Below the pieces are notes generated by a model. That model did no database searches, had not been told where the DNA came from, and saw only the letters and a list, made by a program, of their open reading frames with translations. From Pseudomonadota bacterium (GTDB taxonomy: Bacteria > Pseudomonadota > Alphaproteobacteria > Rhizobiales > Devosiaceae): a stretch of DNA of 10,611 nt. Within the stretch, counting starts at the first letter, position 1. Each line of letters starts with the position of its first letter. Where the stretch lies: contig JAEZKB010000334.1 of assembly GCA_023415605.1 (NCBI GenBank), forward strand, positions 1 to 10,611, in the 5' to 3' direction. Below are positions 1 to 6,243 of this stretch, in pieces. Made by a program: the position numbers and the translations under genes.

Positions 1-117
1 GAGCGTGGTCTCGCAGCCAAGGTGTCCGAGGTCATCTTCGACCGCGGTTCCTATCTCTATCACGGCCGGGTCAAAGCCCTGGCGGACGCTGCCCGTGAGG
101 GCGGCCTGCAGTTCTAG
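1..117 (+). CDS. rplR: 50S ribosomal protein L18, C-terminal part (5' end outside window)
   Basis: Frame 1 is open from the first base to a TAG at 115-117 and encodes the last 38 residues of a protein. The segment FDRGSYLYHGRVKALADAAR and the ending GGLQF are the typical C-terminus of bacterial L18, which binds 5S rRNA in the central protuberance of the large subunit. Position directly before rpsE is the standard spc operon order. The start and most of the protein lie upstream of the window. The stop codon overlaps the purine-rich ribosome binding site of rpsE (AGGAAGG, 116-122), so the two genes are probably translated in coupled fashion. Confidence 0.95.
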   Translation, partial: ERGLAAKVSEVIFDRGSYLYHGRVKALADAAREGGLQF

Positions 118-131
118 GAAGGCGACAGGCT

Positions 132-668
132 ATGAGAGAAGTTCAACAGGAACGCGAAAGCGAATTCGTCGATCGCCTGGTCCACATCAACCGCGTGGCC
201 AAGGTGGTCAAGGGCGGTAAGCGCTTCGGTTTCGCCGCCCTTGTGGTGGTGGGTGACCAGAAGGGCCGCGTCGGTTTCGGTCACGGCAAGGCCCGTGAAG
301 TTCCCGAGGCGATCCGCAAGGCCACCGAGCAGGCCAAGCGCCAGCTGATCCGTGTTCCGCTGCGCGAAGCCCGCACGCTGCACCATGACGTCACCGGTCG
401 CCACGGCGCCGGCAAGGTCATCCTGCGCGCGGCCGTCGCCGGTACAGGCATCATCGCCGGCGGTCCGATGCGCGCCGTCTTCGAGACGCTGGGCATCAAC
501 GACATCGTCGCCAAGTCGCAGGGCACGGCGAACCCCTACAACATGGTGCGGGCCACCTTTGATGCGCTCAAGCGCGTCGACAGCCCGCGCTCGGTCGCGC
601 AGCGTCGCGGTCTCAAGGTTTCGGAACTGCAGGCTCGCCGCGGCGAGGAAGCAGCGTCCGAGGCTTGA
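132..668 (+). CDS. rpsE: 30S ribosomal protein S5
   Basis: This gene encodes 178 residues, within the usual range for S5 with short extensions. S5 sits on the back of the small subunit near the mRNA entry side and contributes to decoding accuracy. The N-terminal double-stranded-RNA-binding fold is visible at about residues 10-75 (VDRLVHINRVAKVVKGGKRF, then GKGRVGFG-like GDQKGRVGFGHGKAREVPEA). The C-terminal S5 domain follows at about 90-160 with the GTGIIAGGPMRAVFE segment. The ATG at 132 follows AGGAAGG at 116-122, which overlaps the rplR stop. It lies between rplR and rpmD as in the spc operon. The tail after residue 165 is short and rich in Glu and Ala. Nothing is broken or unusual. Confidence 0.98.
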   Translation: MREVQQERESEFVDRLVHINRVAKVVKGGKRFGFAALVVVGDQKGRVGFGHGKAREVPEAIRKATEQAKRQLIRVPLREARTLHHDVTGRHGAGKVILRAAVAGTGIIAGGPMRAVFETLGINDIVAKSQGTANPYNMVRATFDALKRVDSPRSVAQRRGLKVSELQARRGEEAASEA

Positions 669-691
669 GATAGAGAGTTCGGAGAACCAAG

Positions 692-880
692 ATGGCCGAC
701 AAGACCGTCACCATTGAGCAGATCGCCAGCCCGTCGCGCCGTCCCAAGGACCAGCGCGCTACGCTGATCGGTCTTGGTCTCAACAAGATCCGCAAGCAGT
801 CGACGCTCAAGGACACGCCGGAAGTTCGTGGCATGATCGCCAAGCTTCCGCACCTCGTGCGCGTCGTCGACGGCAAGTAA
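692..880 (+). CDS. rpmD: 50S ribosomal protein L30
   Basis: This is a 62-residue protein, the usual size of bacterial L30, a small protein of the large subunit. The family pattern is clear: a first beta strand (KTVTIEQIASPSRR), the conserved segment ATLIGLGLNKIRKQSTLKDT at about residues 24-43, and the ending HLVRVVDGK. The ATG at 692 is preceded by GGAGA at 681-685. There are 23 bases between the rpsE stop and this start and 15 bases to rplO. That spacing fits one polycistronic transcript. L30 is dispensable or missing in some bacteria, but here it is intact and in its standard place. Confidence 0.97.
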   Translation: MADKTVTIEQIASPSRRPKDQRATLIGLGLNKIRKQSTLKDTPEVRGMIAKLPHLVRVVDGK

Positions 881-895
881 CAGGGAACCGCGACA

Positions 896-1396
896 ATGAC
901 TCGCTTGAACGAACTTCGCGATAATCCCGGCGCCAACAAGAAGCGCGTCCGCGTGGGCCGTGGTATCGGCTCGGGCGTCGGCAAAACCGGCGGCCGCGGT
1001 GGCAAGGGCCAGACGGCACGCTCCGGCGTCGCCATCAACGGCTTCGAAGGCGGCCAGATGCCGCTCCACATGCGTATGCCCAAGCGCGGCTTCAACGTGC
1101 CGAACGCCAAGGACTGGAACGAGGTCCGCATCGACCGCATCCAGAACTACATCGACTCCGGCAAGCTCGACGCCAAGGGCGTGATCGATGCTGCAGCGCT
1201 CGTCGCTGCGCGCGTCATCCGCCGCACCAAGGACGGCGTCCGACTGATCGGTTCGTCCGGCTTCACCGCCAACAAGGTCACCTTCAAGGTCGACTACGCC
1301 ACTGCCGGCGCCACGGCTGCTATTGAATCGGCCGGCGGCAAGGTCGATATCATCCCGGCCAAGGCGACGTGGAAGAAGGCTCCATACGCCGGTTAA
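896..1396 (+). CDS. rplO: 50S ribosomal protein L15
   Basis: This gene encodes 166 residues, slightly longer than the roughly 145 typical of many bacteria and normal for alphaproteobacteria. L15 is a late-assembly large-subunit protein with a long glycine- and arginine-rich N-terminal arm that threads into 23S rRNA. The arm is seen at residues 1-60 (RVGRGIGSGVGKTGGRGGKG). It is followed by the conserved GGQMPLHMRMPKRGF segment and a C-terminal alpha/beta domain ending in KVDIIPAKATWKKAPYAG. The ATG at 896 follows AGGGA at 882-886. The gene is followed by a 130-base gap before secY, much longer than the other gaps in this part of the operon. Confidence 0.97.
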   Translation: MTRLNELRDNPGANKKRVRVGRGIGSGVGKTGGRGGKGQTARSGVAINGFEGGQMPLHMRMPKRGFNVPNAKDWNEVRIDRIQNYIDSGKLDAKGVIDAAALVAARVIRRTKDGVRLIGSSGFTANKVTFKVDYATAGATAAIESAGGKVDIIPAKATWKKAPYAG

Positions 1397-1404
1397 ACGG
1401 CACG

Positions 1405-1434
1405 AGCGCACGCGGCCTGTCGGCTGGGTGCGCT
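1405..1434 (+). other. Hairpin in the rplO-secY gap, possible attenuator or processing site
   Basis: The arms AGCGCAC (1405-1411) and GTGCGCT (1428-1434) pair over 7 bases. Inside them, after a single G/G mismatch, 1413-1417 pairs with 1422-1426 (one G-U) around the loop TGTC. Together this is a 12-pair hairpin eight bases after the rplO stop. The downstream bases TTCGGGTTTG are only weakly T-rich, so it is not a convincing full terminator. The rest of the 1397-1526 gap holds a second copy of the decamer ACGAGCGCAC (1483-1492) and the secY ribosome binding site (AAAGGGAG, 1507-1514). I see no promoter in it. A role in attenuation or RNA processing is inference. Confidence 0.45.
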
Positions 1435-1526
1435 TTCGGGTTTGTGGCGCCAGGGATGGGGAAGGTCTTCGTCTCGAGCGCGACGAGCGCACCTGGCCTT
1501 GAAGCCAAAGGGAGCGAAGAACAAGT

Positions 1527-2861
1527 ATGGCGTCCGCAGCCGAACAGCTGGCCAAGAATCTCAACTTTGGCACCTTTTCCAAGGCCAAAGCCCTTCAGCA
1601 GCGCATCTGGTTCACACTGGGTGCGTTGCTCGTCTATCGGCTGGGTACTTACATCCCGGTCCCGGGCATCGATCCGGCAGCCTATGCAGCGAGCTTTGAA
1701 ACGGCGCGCCAGGGCATTGCCGGCATGTTCGACATGTTTGCCGGCGGCGCCGTGCAGCGCATGGCGATCTTTGCCCTCAACCTGATCCCCTACATCACCG
1801 CCTCGATCGTGGTGCAGGTCATCACCACCGCCTCGCCGCGCCTCGAAGCGCTGCGCAAGGAAGGTGAGAGCGGCCGCCGAAAGATCAATCAGTACACCCG
1901 CTACCTGGCGGTCGTGTTTTGCGCCGTGCAGGCCTACGGCATCGCCGTCGGCCTCGAGGCGAGCCAGGGCGTCGTGCTCAATCCAGGCTGGTTCTTCCGC
2001 CTGTCGACCGTCATCACGCTGGTCGGCGGCACCATGTTCCTAATGTGGCTGGGCGAGCAGATCACTTCGCGCGGCGTCGGCAACGGCATCTCGCTGATCA
2101 TCTTCGCCGGTATCGTCGCCAACCTCCCGGGCACCATCGTCCAGACGCTGGAACTGAGCCGTACCGGCGCACTTCCGACCGCCTGGGTCATCGGCCTGCT
2201 GCTCATCGCCATCGTGGTGATCGCGGTCATCGTCTTCTTCGAACGTGCCCAGCGCCGGCTGCTGATCCAGTATCCAAAGCGCCAGGTCGGCAACAAGATG
2301 TTCCAGGGCGACACCTCGCACCTGCCGCTCAAGCTGAACACCTCGGGCGTGATCCCGGTGATCTTCGGTTCCTCGCTCCTGCTGCTCCCGGCGACTATTG
2401 CGTCCTTTGCCAGCCAAGGTGATGCGCCGCAGTGGCTGCAGGTAACGGCAGCGCTGCTCGGCCCCGGCCAGCCGCTCTACCTGATCCTCTTCGCTGTCCT
2501 GATCATCTTCTTTGCGTTCTTCTATACGTCGATCGTCTTCAATCCGACCGACACCGCCGAGAACCTCAAGAAGTCCGGTGGCTTCATTCCGGGCATCCGT
2601 CCGGGTGAGCGGACCGCGCAGCACATCGACTACGTGCTTACCCGCATCACCGTGGTCGGCGCGATCTACCTCACCGTGGTGGCACTCATCCCCGAGTTGA
2701 TCCACAGCCAGCTCAACGTCAGCCAGTTCATCGGCGGCACCTCGCTGCTGATCATGGTGACGGTGACCCTCGATACGATCACGCAGGTCCAGAGCCATCT
2801 GATCGCGCAGCAGTATGAGGGCCTGGTCAAGAAGTCGCGTCTGGGAGGCAAGCGTCGATGA
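1527..2861 (+). CDS. secY: Protein translocase subunit SecY
   Basis: This gene encodes 444 residues, the standard length. SecY is the channel of the SecYEG translocon in the inner membrane and exports or inserts unfolded proteins with SecA or the ribosome. About ten hydrophobic segments are present. Visible family landmarks are the first membrane helix ending in YRLGTYIPVPGID (37-49), the plug region GMFDMFAGGAVQRM (66-79), the second-helix signature ALNLIPYITASIVVQ (83-97), GNGISLIIFAGI in the fifth helix, and the basic cytosolic C-terminus KKSRLGGKRR. The ATG at 1527 lies 12 bases after AAAGGGAG. The stop overlaps the adk start as ATGA at 2858-2861, which points to translational coupling. 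Confidence 0.98.
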   Translation: MASAAEQLAKNLNFGTFSKAKALQQRIWFTLGALLVYRLGTYIPVPGIDPAAYAASFETARQGIAGMFDMFAGGAVQRMAIFALNLIPYITASIVVQVITTASPRLEALRKEGESGRRKINQYTRYLAVVFCAVQAYGIAVGLEASQGVVLNPGWFFRLSTVITLVGGTMFLMWLGEQITSRGVGNGISLIIFAGIVANLPGTIVQTLELSRTGALPTAWVIGLLLIAIVVIAVIVFFERAQRRLLIQYPKRQVGNKMFQGDTSHLPLKLNTSGVIPVIFGSSLLLLPATIASFASQGDAPQWLQVTAALLGPGQPLYLILFAVLIIFFAFFYTSIVFNPTDTAENLKKSGGFIPGIRPGERTAQHIDYVLTRITVVGAIYLTVVALIPELIHSQLNVSQFIGGTSLLIMVTVTLDTITQVQSHLIAQQYEGLVKKSRLGGKRR

Positions 2862-3427
2862 GATTGATCCTGCTCGGACCCCCGGGCGTCGGTAAGGGCA
2901 CCCAGGCCAAGATGCTGGTCGACGCCTACGGCATCCCGCAGCTCTCCACCGGCGACATCCTCCGCTCGGCCATTGCCAACAAGACGGCGCTCGGCCTGGC
3001 TGCCAAGGAAGTGATGGACCGCGGTGATCTGGTGTCCGACGAGATCGTCAACGGCATTGTCTCCGAGCGTCTCGATGCTCCCGACTGCAAGCCTGGCTTC
3101 GTGCTCGATGGCTTCCCGCGCACCATCCCCCAGGCCGATGCCTTGGGGAAGATGCTCGACGAAAAGGGCATGGCCCTAAACGCGGTGATCGAGATCACCG
3201 CCGATGCCGATGTGCTGGTGGGCCGTATCGCCAACCGCGCCAAGGAGAGTGCAGGGGCCGTGCGTGCCGACGACGATGCCGAAGTCGTACGCAACCGGCT
3301 TGAGGTCTACAAGAAGCAGACCGCGCCGCTGGTGGACTACTATCGCGGCAAGGGAATGCTCAAGAGCGTTGACGGGACTCAGCCGATCGGCGACGTCACG
3401 GCAGCGATCAAGGCTGCCCTTGCATAG
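2858..3427 (+). CDS. adk: Adenylate kinase, short-lid type
   Basis: The enzyme converts ATP and AMP to two ADP in the cytoplasm and balances the adenylate pool. The 189 residues begin with the P-loop GPPGVGKGT (7-15). The AMP-binding part includes LSTGDILRSA (29-38), and the FVLDGFPRT signature is at 81-89. The lid between about 124 and 137 is only a short loop (RIANRAKESAGAVR), without the roughly 30-residue lid or zinc-binding cysteines of long-type enzymes such as that of E. coli. Short forms are common in alphaproteobacteria. The ATG overlaps the secY stop by four bases and is served by GGGAGG (2843-2848). The location between secY and rpsM is common in many bacteria and places the enzyme under ribosomal control. 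Confidence 0.97.
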   Translation: MRLILLGPPGVGKGTQAKMLVDAYGIPQLSTGDILRSAIANKTALGLAAKEVMDRGDLVSDEIVNGIVSERLDAPDCKPGFVLDGFPRTIPQADALGKMLDEKGMALNAVIEITADADVLVGRIANRAKESAGAVRADDDAEVVRNRLEVYKKQTAPLVDYYRGKGMLKSVDGTQPIGDVTAAIKAALA

Positions 3428-3458
3428 CTAATATGAATATCGGTCCCGGGCAGGGCAG

Positions 3459-3487
3459 TTGACAAGCCCGGGGTCAACCCATAGAAC
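3459..3487 (+). promoter_or_regulatory. Candidate sigma-70-type promoter of the alpha operon (rpsM-rpsK-rpoA-rplQ)
   Basis: A perfect TTGACA -35 element (3459-3464) is followed after 17 bases by TAGAAC (3482-3487), preceded by CA. The combination resembles strong rRNA, tRNA and ribosomal protein promoters of Hyphomicrobiales. It lies 31 bases after the adk stop and would give a leader of roughly 110-115 bases before the rpsM start. The -35 lies in an inverted repeat, GTTGAC (3458-3463) with GTCAAC (3473-3478). The element allows the alpha operon to be transcribed apart from the spc operon. I saw no terminator with a T-run after adk, so readthrough from spc probably also occurs. Confidence 0.6.
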
Positions 3488-3607
3488 CGCGCCAGTCTCA
3501 TGGATTATTGGGCTGGATTCGGTTCCCCAGTTGAGTGGGGGATCGGTGTCCGGTCCCTTGTTGTTATGAACGGTTCGAGGTTCGAACTTGTCTAAAGGAG
3601 AGCGGAC
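3488..3607 (+). promoter_or_regulatory. Structured 5' leader of rpsM
   Basis: The bases between the candidate promoter and the GTG start of rpsM contain two small hairpins. TCCCC (3524-3528) pairs with GGGGA (3538-3542). GTTCGA (3573-3578) pairs with TCGAAC (3582-3587) around GGT. The second hairpin lies seven bases before the ribosome binding site AAAGGAG (3594-3600). Alpha operon leaders in gammaproteobacteria bind protein S4, but here rpsD is not in the operon and the sequence does not visibly resemble that pseudoknot. Autoregulation by a ribosomal protein is possible but is inference. I see no small gene in this stretch. Confidence 0.4.
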
Positions 3608-3976
3608 GTGGCTCGTATTGCTGGCGTCAACATCCCGACGAACAAGCGCGTTGTCATTGCGCTTCAGTACATCCACGGGATCGGTCAGAAGTTTGCCAAG
3701 GATATTACCGAGAAGGTCGGTATCCCGGCAGAACGTCGTGTCAATGAACTGACCGACGCGGAAGTTATCCAGATCCGTGAAGCGATCGACAAGGACTACG
3801 TGGTTGAGGGTGACCTCCGCCGCAACGTCGCCATGAACATCAAGCGCCTCATGGACCTCGGCAACTACCGTGGTCTGCGTCACCGTCGCGGCCTCCCGGT
3901 CCGTGGCCAGCGTACGCACACCAACGCCCGCACCCGCAAGGGTCCGGCCAAGCCGATCGCCGGCAAGAAGAAGTAA
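3608..3976 (+). CDS. rpsM: 30S ribosomal protein S13
   Basis: This gene encodes 122 residues, the normal length. S13 sits in the head of the small subunit, contacts S19 and the large subunit through bridges B1a/b, and its basic tail reaches the P-site tRNA. The protein starts MARIAGVNIPTNKRV as expected. It contains the helix-two-turn-helix part (YIHGIGQKFAKDI) and the conserved RGLRHRRGLPVRGQRTHTNA segment, and ends in the basic tail RKGPAKPIAGKKK. The start is GTG at 3608, seven bases after AAAGGAG (3594-3600). No other start gives the conserved MARIAGV N-terminus. It is the first gene of the alpha operon, and rpmJ is absent before it. Confidence 0.98.
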   Translation: MARIAGVNIPTNKRVVIALQYIHGIGQKFAKDITEKVGIPAERRVNELTDAEVIQIREAIDKDYVVEGDLRRNVAMNIKRLMDLGNYRGLRHRRGLPVRGQRTHTNARTRKGPAKPIAGKKK

Positions 3977-3980
3977 TTTG

Positions 3981-4007
3981 GGGTTGCGGAGCACCTCTCC
4001 GCATCCC
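3981..4007 (+). other. Intercistronic hairpin between rpsM and rpsK
   Basis: The arms 3981-3991 and 3997-4007 pair over 11 positions with one T/T mismatch (3984 with 4004) around the five-base loop CACCT. It starts five bases after the rpsM stop. No T-run follows (GATGTAGCTGCTGG), so it is unlikely to be an efficient intrinsic terminator. It may protect the 3' end of the upstream message or be a processing site. That role is inference. Confidence 0.55.
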
Positions 4008-4059
4008 GATGTAGCTGCTGGAACTACGGCAGCGACGATATCGAAGCAAAGGAAGCAAA

Positions 4060-4452
4060 TTGGCTAAAGCTGAAGTCGCGCGCGTTCGTCGTAAAGAGCG
4101 CAAGAATATCACCAATGGCGTCGCCCATGTGAACGCCTCCTTCAACAACACCATGGTCACCATCACCGACGTTCAGGGGAATACGATCTCCTGGTCCTCG
4201 TCGGGCGTGATGGGCTTTAAGGGCTCGCGCAAATCGACCCCCTATGCCGCCCAGGTTGCTGCTGAAGACGCTGCCCGCAAGGCGCAGGAACATGGCATGA
4301 AGACCCTCGAGGTCGAGGTTCGTGGTCCGGGTTCGGGCCGTGAATCGGCGCTCCGCGCCCTGCAGGCTGCTGGCTTCAACGTCACCAGCATCCGCGATGT
4401 CACCTCCATCCCGCACAACGGCTGCCGGCCGCGCAAGCGTCGCCGCGTCTAA
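4060..4452 (+). CDS. rpsK: 30S ribosomal protein S11, TTG start
   Basis: This gene encodes 130 residues, the usual length. S11 lies on the platform of the small subunit, near the E site and the mRNA exit. The family is clear from NITNGVAHVNASFNNTMVTI near the N-terminus, SSGVMGFKGSRKSTPYAAQ in the middle, and the C-terminal signature LEVEVRGPGSGRESALRALQ followed by VTSIPHNGCRPRKRRRV. The start is TTG at 4060, because only this codon yields the family N-terminus (M)AKAEVARVRRKE. AAAGGAAG at 4048-4055 is the ribosome binding site. The nearest in-frame ATG lies well inside the conserved domain. The rare start codon should lower initiation and may matter for the stoichiometry of the operon. Confidence 0.97.
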   Translation: MAKAEVARVRRKERKNITNGVAHVNASFNNTMVTITDVQGNTISWSSSGVMGFKGSRKSTPYAAQVAAEDAARKAQEHGMKTLEVEVRGPGSGRESALRALQAAGFNVTSIRDVTSIPHNGCRPRKRRRV

Positions 4453-4468
4453 GCCTCTCTCGGGTGGT

Positions 4469-4490
4469 TCCCGGCGCGCCACGGCCGGGA
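4469..4490 (+). other. Intercistronic hairpin between rpsK and rpoA
   Basis: TCCCGGC (4469-4475) and GCCGGGA (4484-4490) form a perfect 7-base stem around an 8-base loop. A second, smaller stem, GCGGT (4512-4516) with ACCGC (4524-4528), lies just before the rpoA ribosome binding site (AAAGGA, 4536-4541) and is followed by GATTTT. Neither has a terminator-like T-run. The pair may adjust rpoA output or protect mRNA. No convincing promoter was found in this 96-base gap. Confidence 0.45.
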
Positions 4491-4548
4491 TGACATTGCA
4501 TTGACAGATCAGCGGTTTGGCGGACCGCGATTTTGAAAGGACTTAACT

Positions 4549-5568
4549 GTGACCATCCAGAGAAACTGGCAGGAACTGATTAAGCCGACCAAGCTGGATA
4601 TCGTATCGGGCAGCGACAACAATCGCGTGGCCTCCGTGGTCGCCGAGCCGCTGGAACGCGGCTATGGCTTGACCCTGGGCAACGCCCTGCGTCGCGTGCT
4701 GCTGTCGTCCCTCCAGGGCGCAGCTGTCACCGCTATCCAGATCGACGGCATCCTGCACGAATTCTCGTCTCTTCCGGGCGTCCGCGAGGACATCACCGAC
4801 CTCGTTCTGAACGTCAAGGAAATCGCGCTCAAGATGCAGGCCGAAGGGCCGAAGCGTCTCACCCTCACCAAGCAGGGTCCGGGCGCTGTGGTTGCCGGCG
4901 ACATCAAGGTGACCGGCGACATCGAAGTGCTGAACCCCGAGCTGGTGATCTGCCATCTCGACGACGGCGCCGAGATCAACATCGAGTTCACCGTCAACAC
5001 CGGCAAGGGCTACGTCCCGGCCGACCGCAACCGGCCTGACGATGCCCCGATCGGCTATATCCCGGTCGATGCGTTGTTCTCGCCGGTCCGTCGCGTTTCG
5101 TACAAGGTCGACGCCACCCGCGCCGGCGAGAGCCTCGACAAGGACAAGCTGACGCTGCAGGTCGAAACCAACGGCGCCATCAGCCCGGAAGATGCCGTGG
5201 CCTATGCCGCTCGCATTCTCCAGGATCAGCTCACCGTCTTCGTCAACTTCGAAGAGCCCACCAAGGAAAAGGCCACGGATTCGGTTCCGGAGCTGGCCTT
5301 CAACCCGGCGCTGCTCAAGAAGGTTGACGAGCTCGAACTGTCGGTTCGTTCGGCCAACTGCCTCAAGAACGACAACATCGTTTACATCGGCGACCTCATC
5401 CAGAAGACCGAGGCCGAGATGCTCCGCACTCCGAATTTCGGGCGCAAGTCGCTCAACGAAATCAAGGAAGTGCTGGCGCAGATGGGCCTGCATCTCGGAA
5501 TGGACGTTGCCAACTGGCCGCCTGAGAACATCGACGATCTGGCCAAGCGCTACGAAGATCATTATTAA
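4549..5568 (+). CDS. rpoA: DNA-directed RNA polymerase subunit alpha
   Basis: This gene encodes 339 residues, a normal length for alphaproteobacteria. Alpha dimerises to start assembly of the core RNA polymerase and contacts UP elements and activators. The N-terminal domain (about 1-235) shows EPLERGYGLTLGNALRRVLLSS (33-54), the dimerisation and assembly helix. A linker follows, and then the C-terminal domain (about 255-325). That domain carries ELSVRSANCLKNDNI, with R267, N270 and C271 corresponding to the DNA-contacting R265 region of E. coli, and then GRKSLNEIKEVLAQMGLHLGM. The start is GTG at 4549, seven bases after AAAGGA (4536-4541), and gives the expected N-terminus MTIQRNWQELIKP. The gene is intact. 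Confidence 0.98.
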   Translation: MTIQRNWQELIKPTKLDIVSGSDNNRVASVVAEPLERGYGLTLGNALRRVLLSSLQGAAVTAIQIDGILHEFSSLPGVREDITDLVLNVKEIALKMQAEGPKRLTLTKQGPGAVVAGDIKVTGDIEVLNPELVICHLDDGAEINIEFTVNTGKGYVPADRNRPDDAPIGYIPVDALFSPVRRVSYKVDATRAGESLDKDKLTLQVETNGAISPEDAVAYAARILQDQLTVFVNFEEPTKEKATDSVPELAFNPALLKKVDELELSVRSANCLKNDNIVYIGDLIQKTEAEMLRTPNFGRKSLNEIKEVLAQMGLHLGMDVANWPPENIDDLAKRYEDHY

Positions 5569-5605
5569 GCCCGTCGAGAGACGCGCCCTGTAGGGAGTTA
5601 CCCAA

Positions 5606-6031
5606 ATGCGCCACGGTAATGCTAACCGTAAGCTCAACCGGACCGCGAGCCACCGCAAGGCCATGTTCGCGAACATGTCTGCCGCGCTGATCAAGCACGA
5701 GCAGATCGTCACCACCTTGCCCAAGGCCAAGGAACTGCGCCCGATCGTTGAAAAGCTGATCACGCTCGGCAAGCGCGGCGACCTGCACGCTCGCCGTCAG
5801 GCCATCGCCCAGATGCGTGACGAGACCCAGGTCAAGAAGCTCTTCGACGTGCTTGGCCCGCGCTACAAGGAACGGAACGGCGGCTATATCCGCATCCTCA
5901 AGGCTGGTTTCCGCTTCGGCGACAACGCTCCGCAGGCGGTGATCGAGTTCGTCGACCGCGACGTCGATGCCAAGGGCCTGGATTCGGGTCCGGTGCAGGC
6001 GCGCCAGGAGGATGATGCCGAGGCTGCGTAA
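5606..6031 (+). CDS. rplQ: 50S ribosomal protein L17
   Basis: This gene encodes 141 residues. L17 lies near the exit-tunnel face of the large subunit. The family start MRHGNANRKLNRTASHRKAM and the segment NMSAALIKHEQIVTTLPKAKELRPIVEKLIT (about 24-54) are clear. So is the C-terminal core GGYIRILKAGFRFGDNAPQAVIEF. An acidic tail of about 20 residues (DSGPVQARQEDDAEAA) extends beyond the core, as in other alphaproteobacteria. The ATG at 5606 lies eight bases after AGGGAG (5592-5597). It is the last gene of the ribosomal cluster, followed by a strong terminator. Confidence 0.97.
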   Translation: MRHGNANRKLNRTASHRKAMFANMSAALIKHEQIVTTLPKAKELRPIVEKLITLGKRGDLHARRQAIAQMRDETQVKKLFDVLGPRYKERNGGYIRILKAGFRFGDNAPQAVIEFVDRDVDAKGLDSGPVQARQEDDAEAA

Positions 6032-6054
6032 GTCTCCGCTCGCCCAAGCTATTG

Positions 6055-6092
6055 AAAGGCGGTCCGGTTTCCGGGCCGCCTTTATCTTTTTC
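6055..6092 (+). terminator. Intrinsic terminator of the alpha operon, after rplQ
   Basis: The arms 6055-6067 (starting AAAGGCGG) and 6071-6083 (ending CCGCCTTT) pair over 13 bases with one G-U pair and a TTT loop. They are followed by ATCTTTTTC. This is a textbook intrinsic terminator, 23 bases after the rplQ stop, and it marks the end of the ribosomal transcript. The opposite strand has no comparable T-run, so it works mainly in the plus direction. Confidence 0.93.
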
Positions 6093-6243
6093 AGTTTAGT
6101 AAAACGTGATGCGGGAAGACTGCGCCAACTCTTGCCGTGAGTTATTGCCATGCTAGGAACCGCCACCGCATAACTGCCAAATCACGGCCGGGGTCATAGG
6201 CTCGTGTTCACGCAAATAGGTCGGTCGACTTGGGGGATTGAGA
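6093..6243 (+). promoter_or_regulatory. Gap upstream of the dehydrogenase gene; ribosome binding site only
   Basis: About 150 bases separate the terminator from the next gene. GGGGGA at 6232-6237 is a good ribosome binding site six bases before the GTG at 6244, and it decides that start. The TTG at 6238 touches it and cannot be used, and an in-frame stop lies at 6217-6219. A promoter must lie here, because the upstream terminator is strong. The possible elements, such as TTGCCG near 6134 with TAGGAA 16 bases later, are too weak to call. No small gene or repeat was seen. Confidence 0.45.

Noticed and set aside
536..1588. 350-residue open frame on the minus strand opposite rpsE, rpmD, rplO and secY
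   Set aside because: It runs across four real genes and their gaps on the other strand and shows only biased composition.
3571..3590. GGTTCGAGGTTCGAAC, resembling a tRNA T-arm
   Set aside because: No D-arm, anticodon arm or acceptor stem surrounds it; it is better described as a short hairpin before the rpsM ribosome binding site.
4501..4529. TTGACA at 4501-4506 as a promoter for rpoA
   Set aside because: At 16-18 bases downstream the sequence is G+C rich (around ACCGCG) and no -10 element is present.
4543..5772. 409-residue open frame on the minus strand opposite rpoA and rplQ
   Set aside because: It is antisense to two certain genes and has no family motif; third-position G+C bias explains the lack of stops.
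6238..6243. TTG at 6238 as start of the dehydrogenase
   Set aside because: It directly abuts the ribosome binding site GGGGGA (6232-6237); GTG at 6244 has workable spacing.
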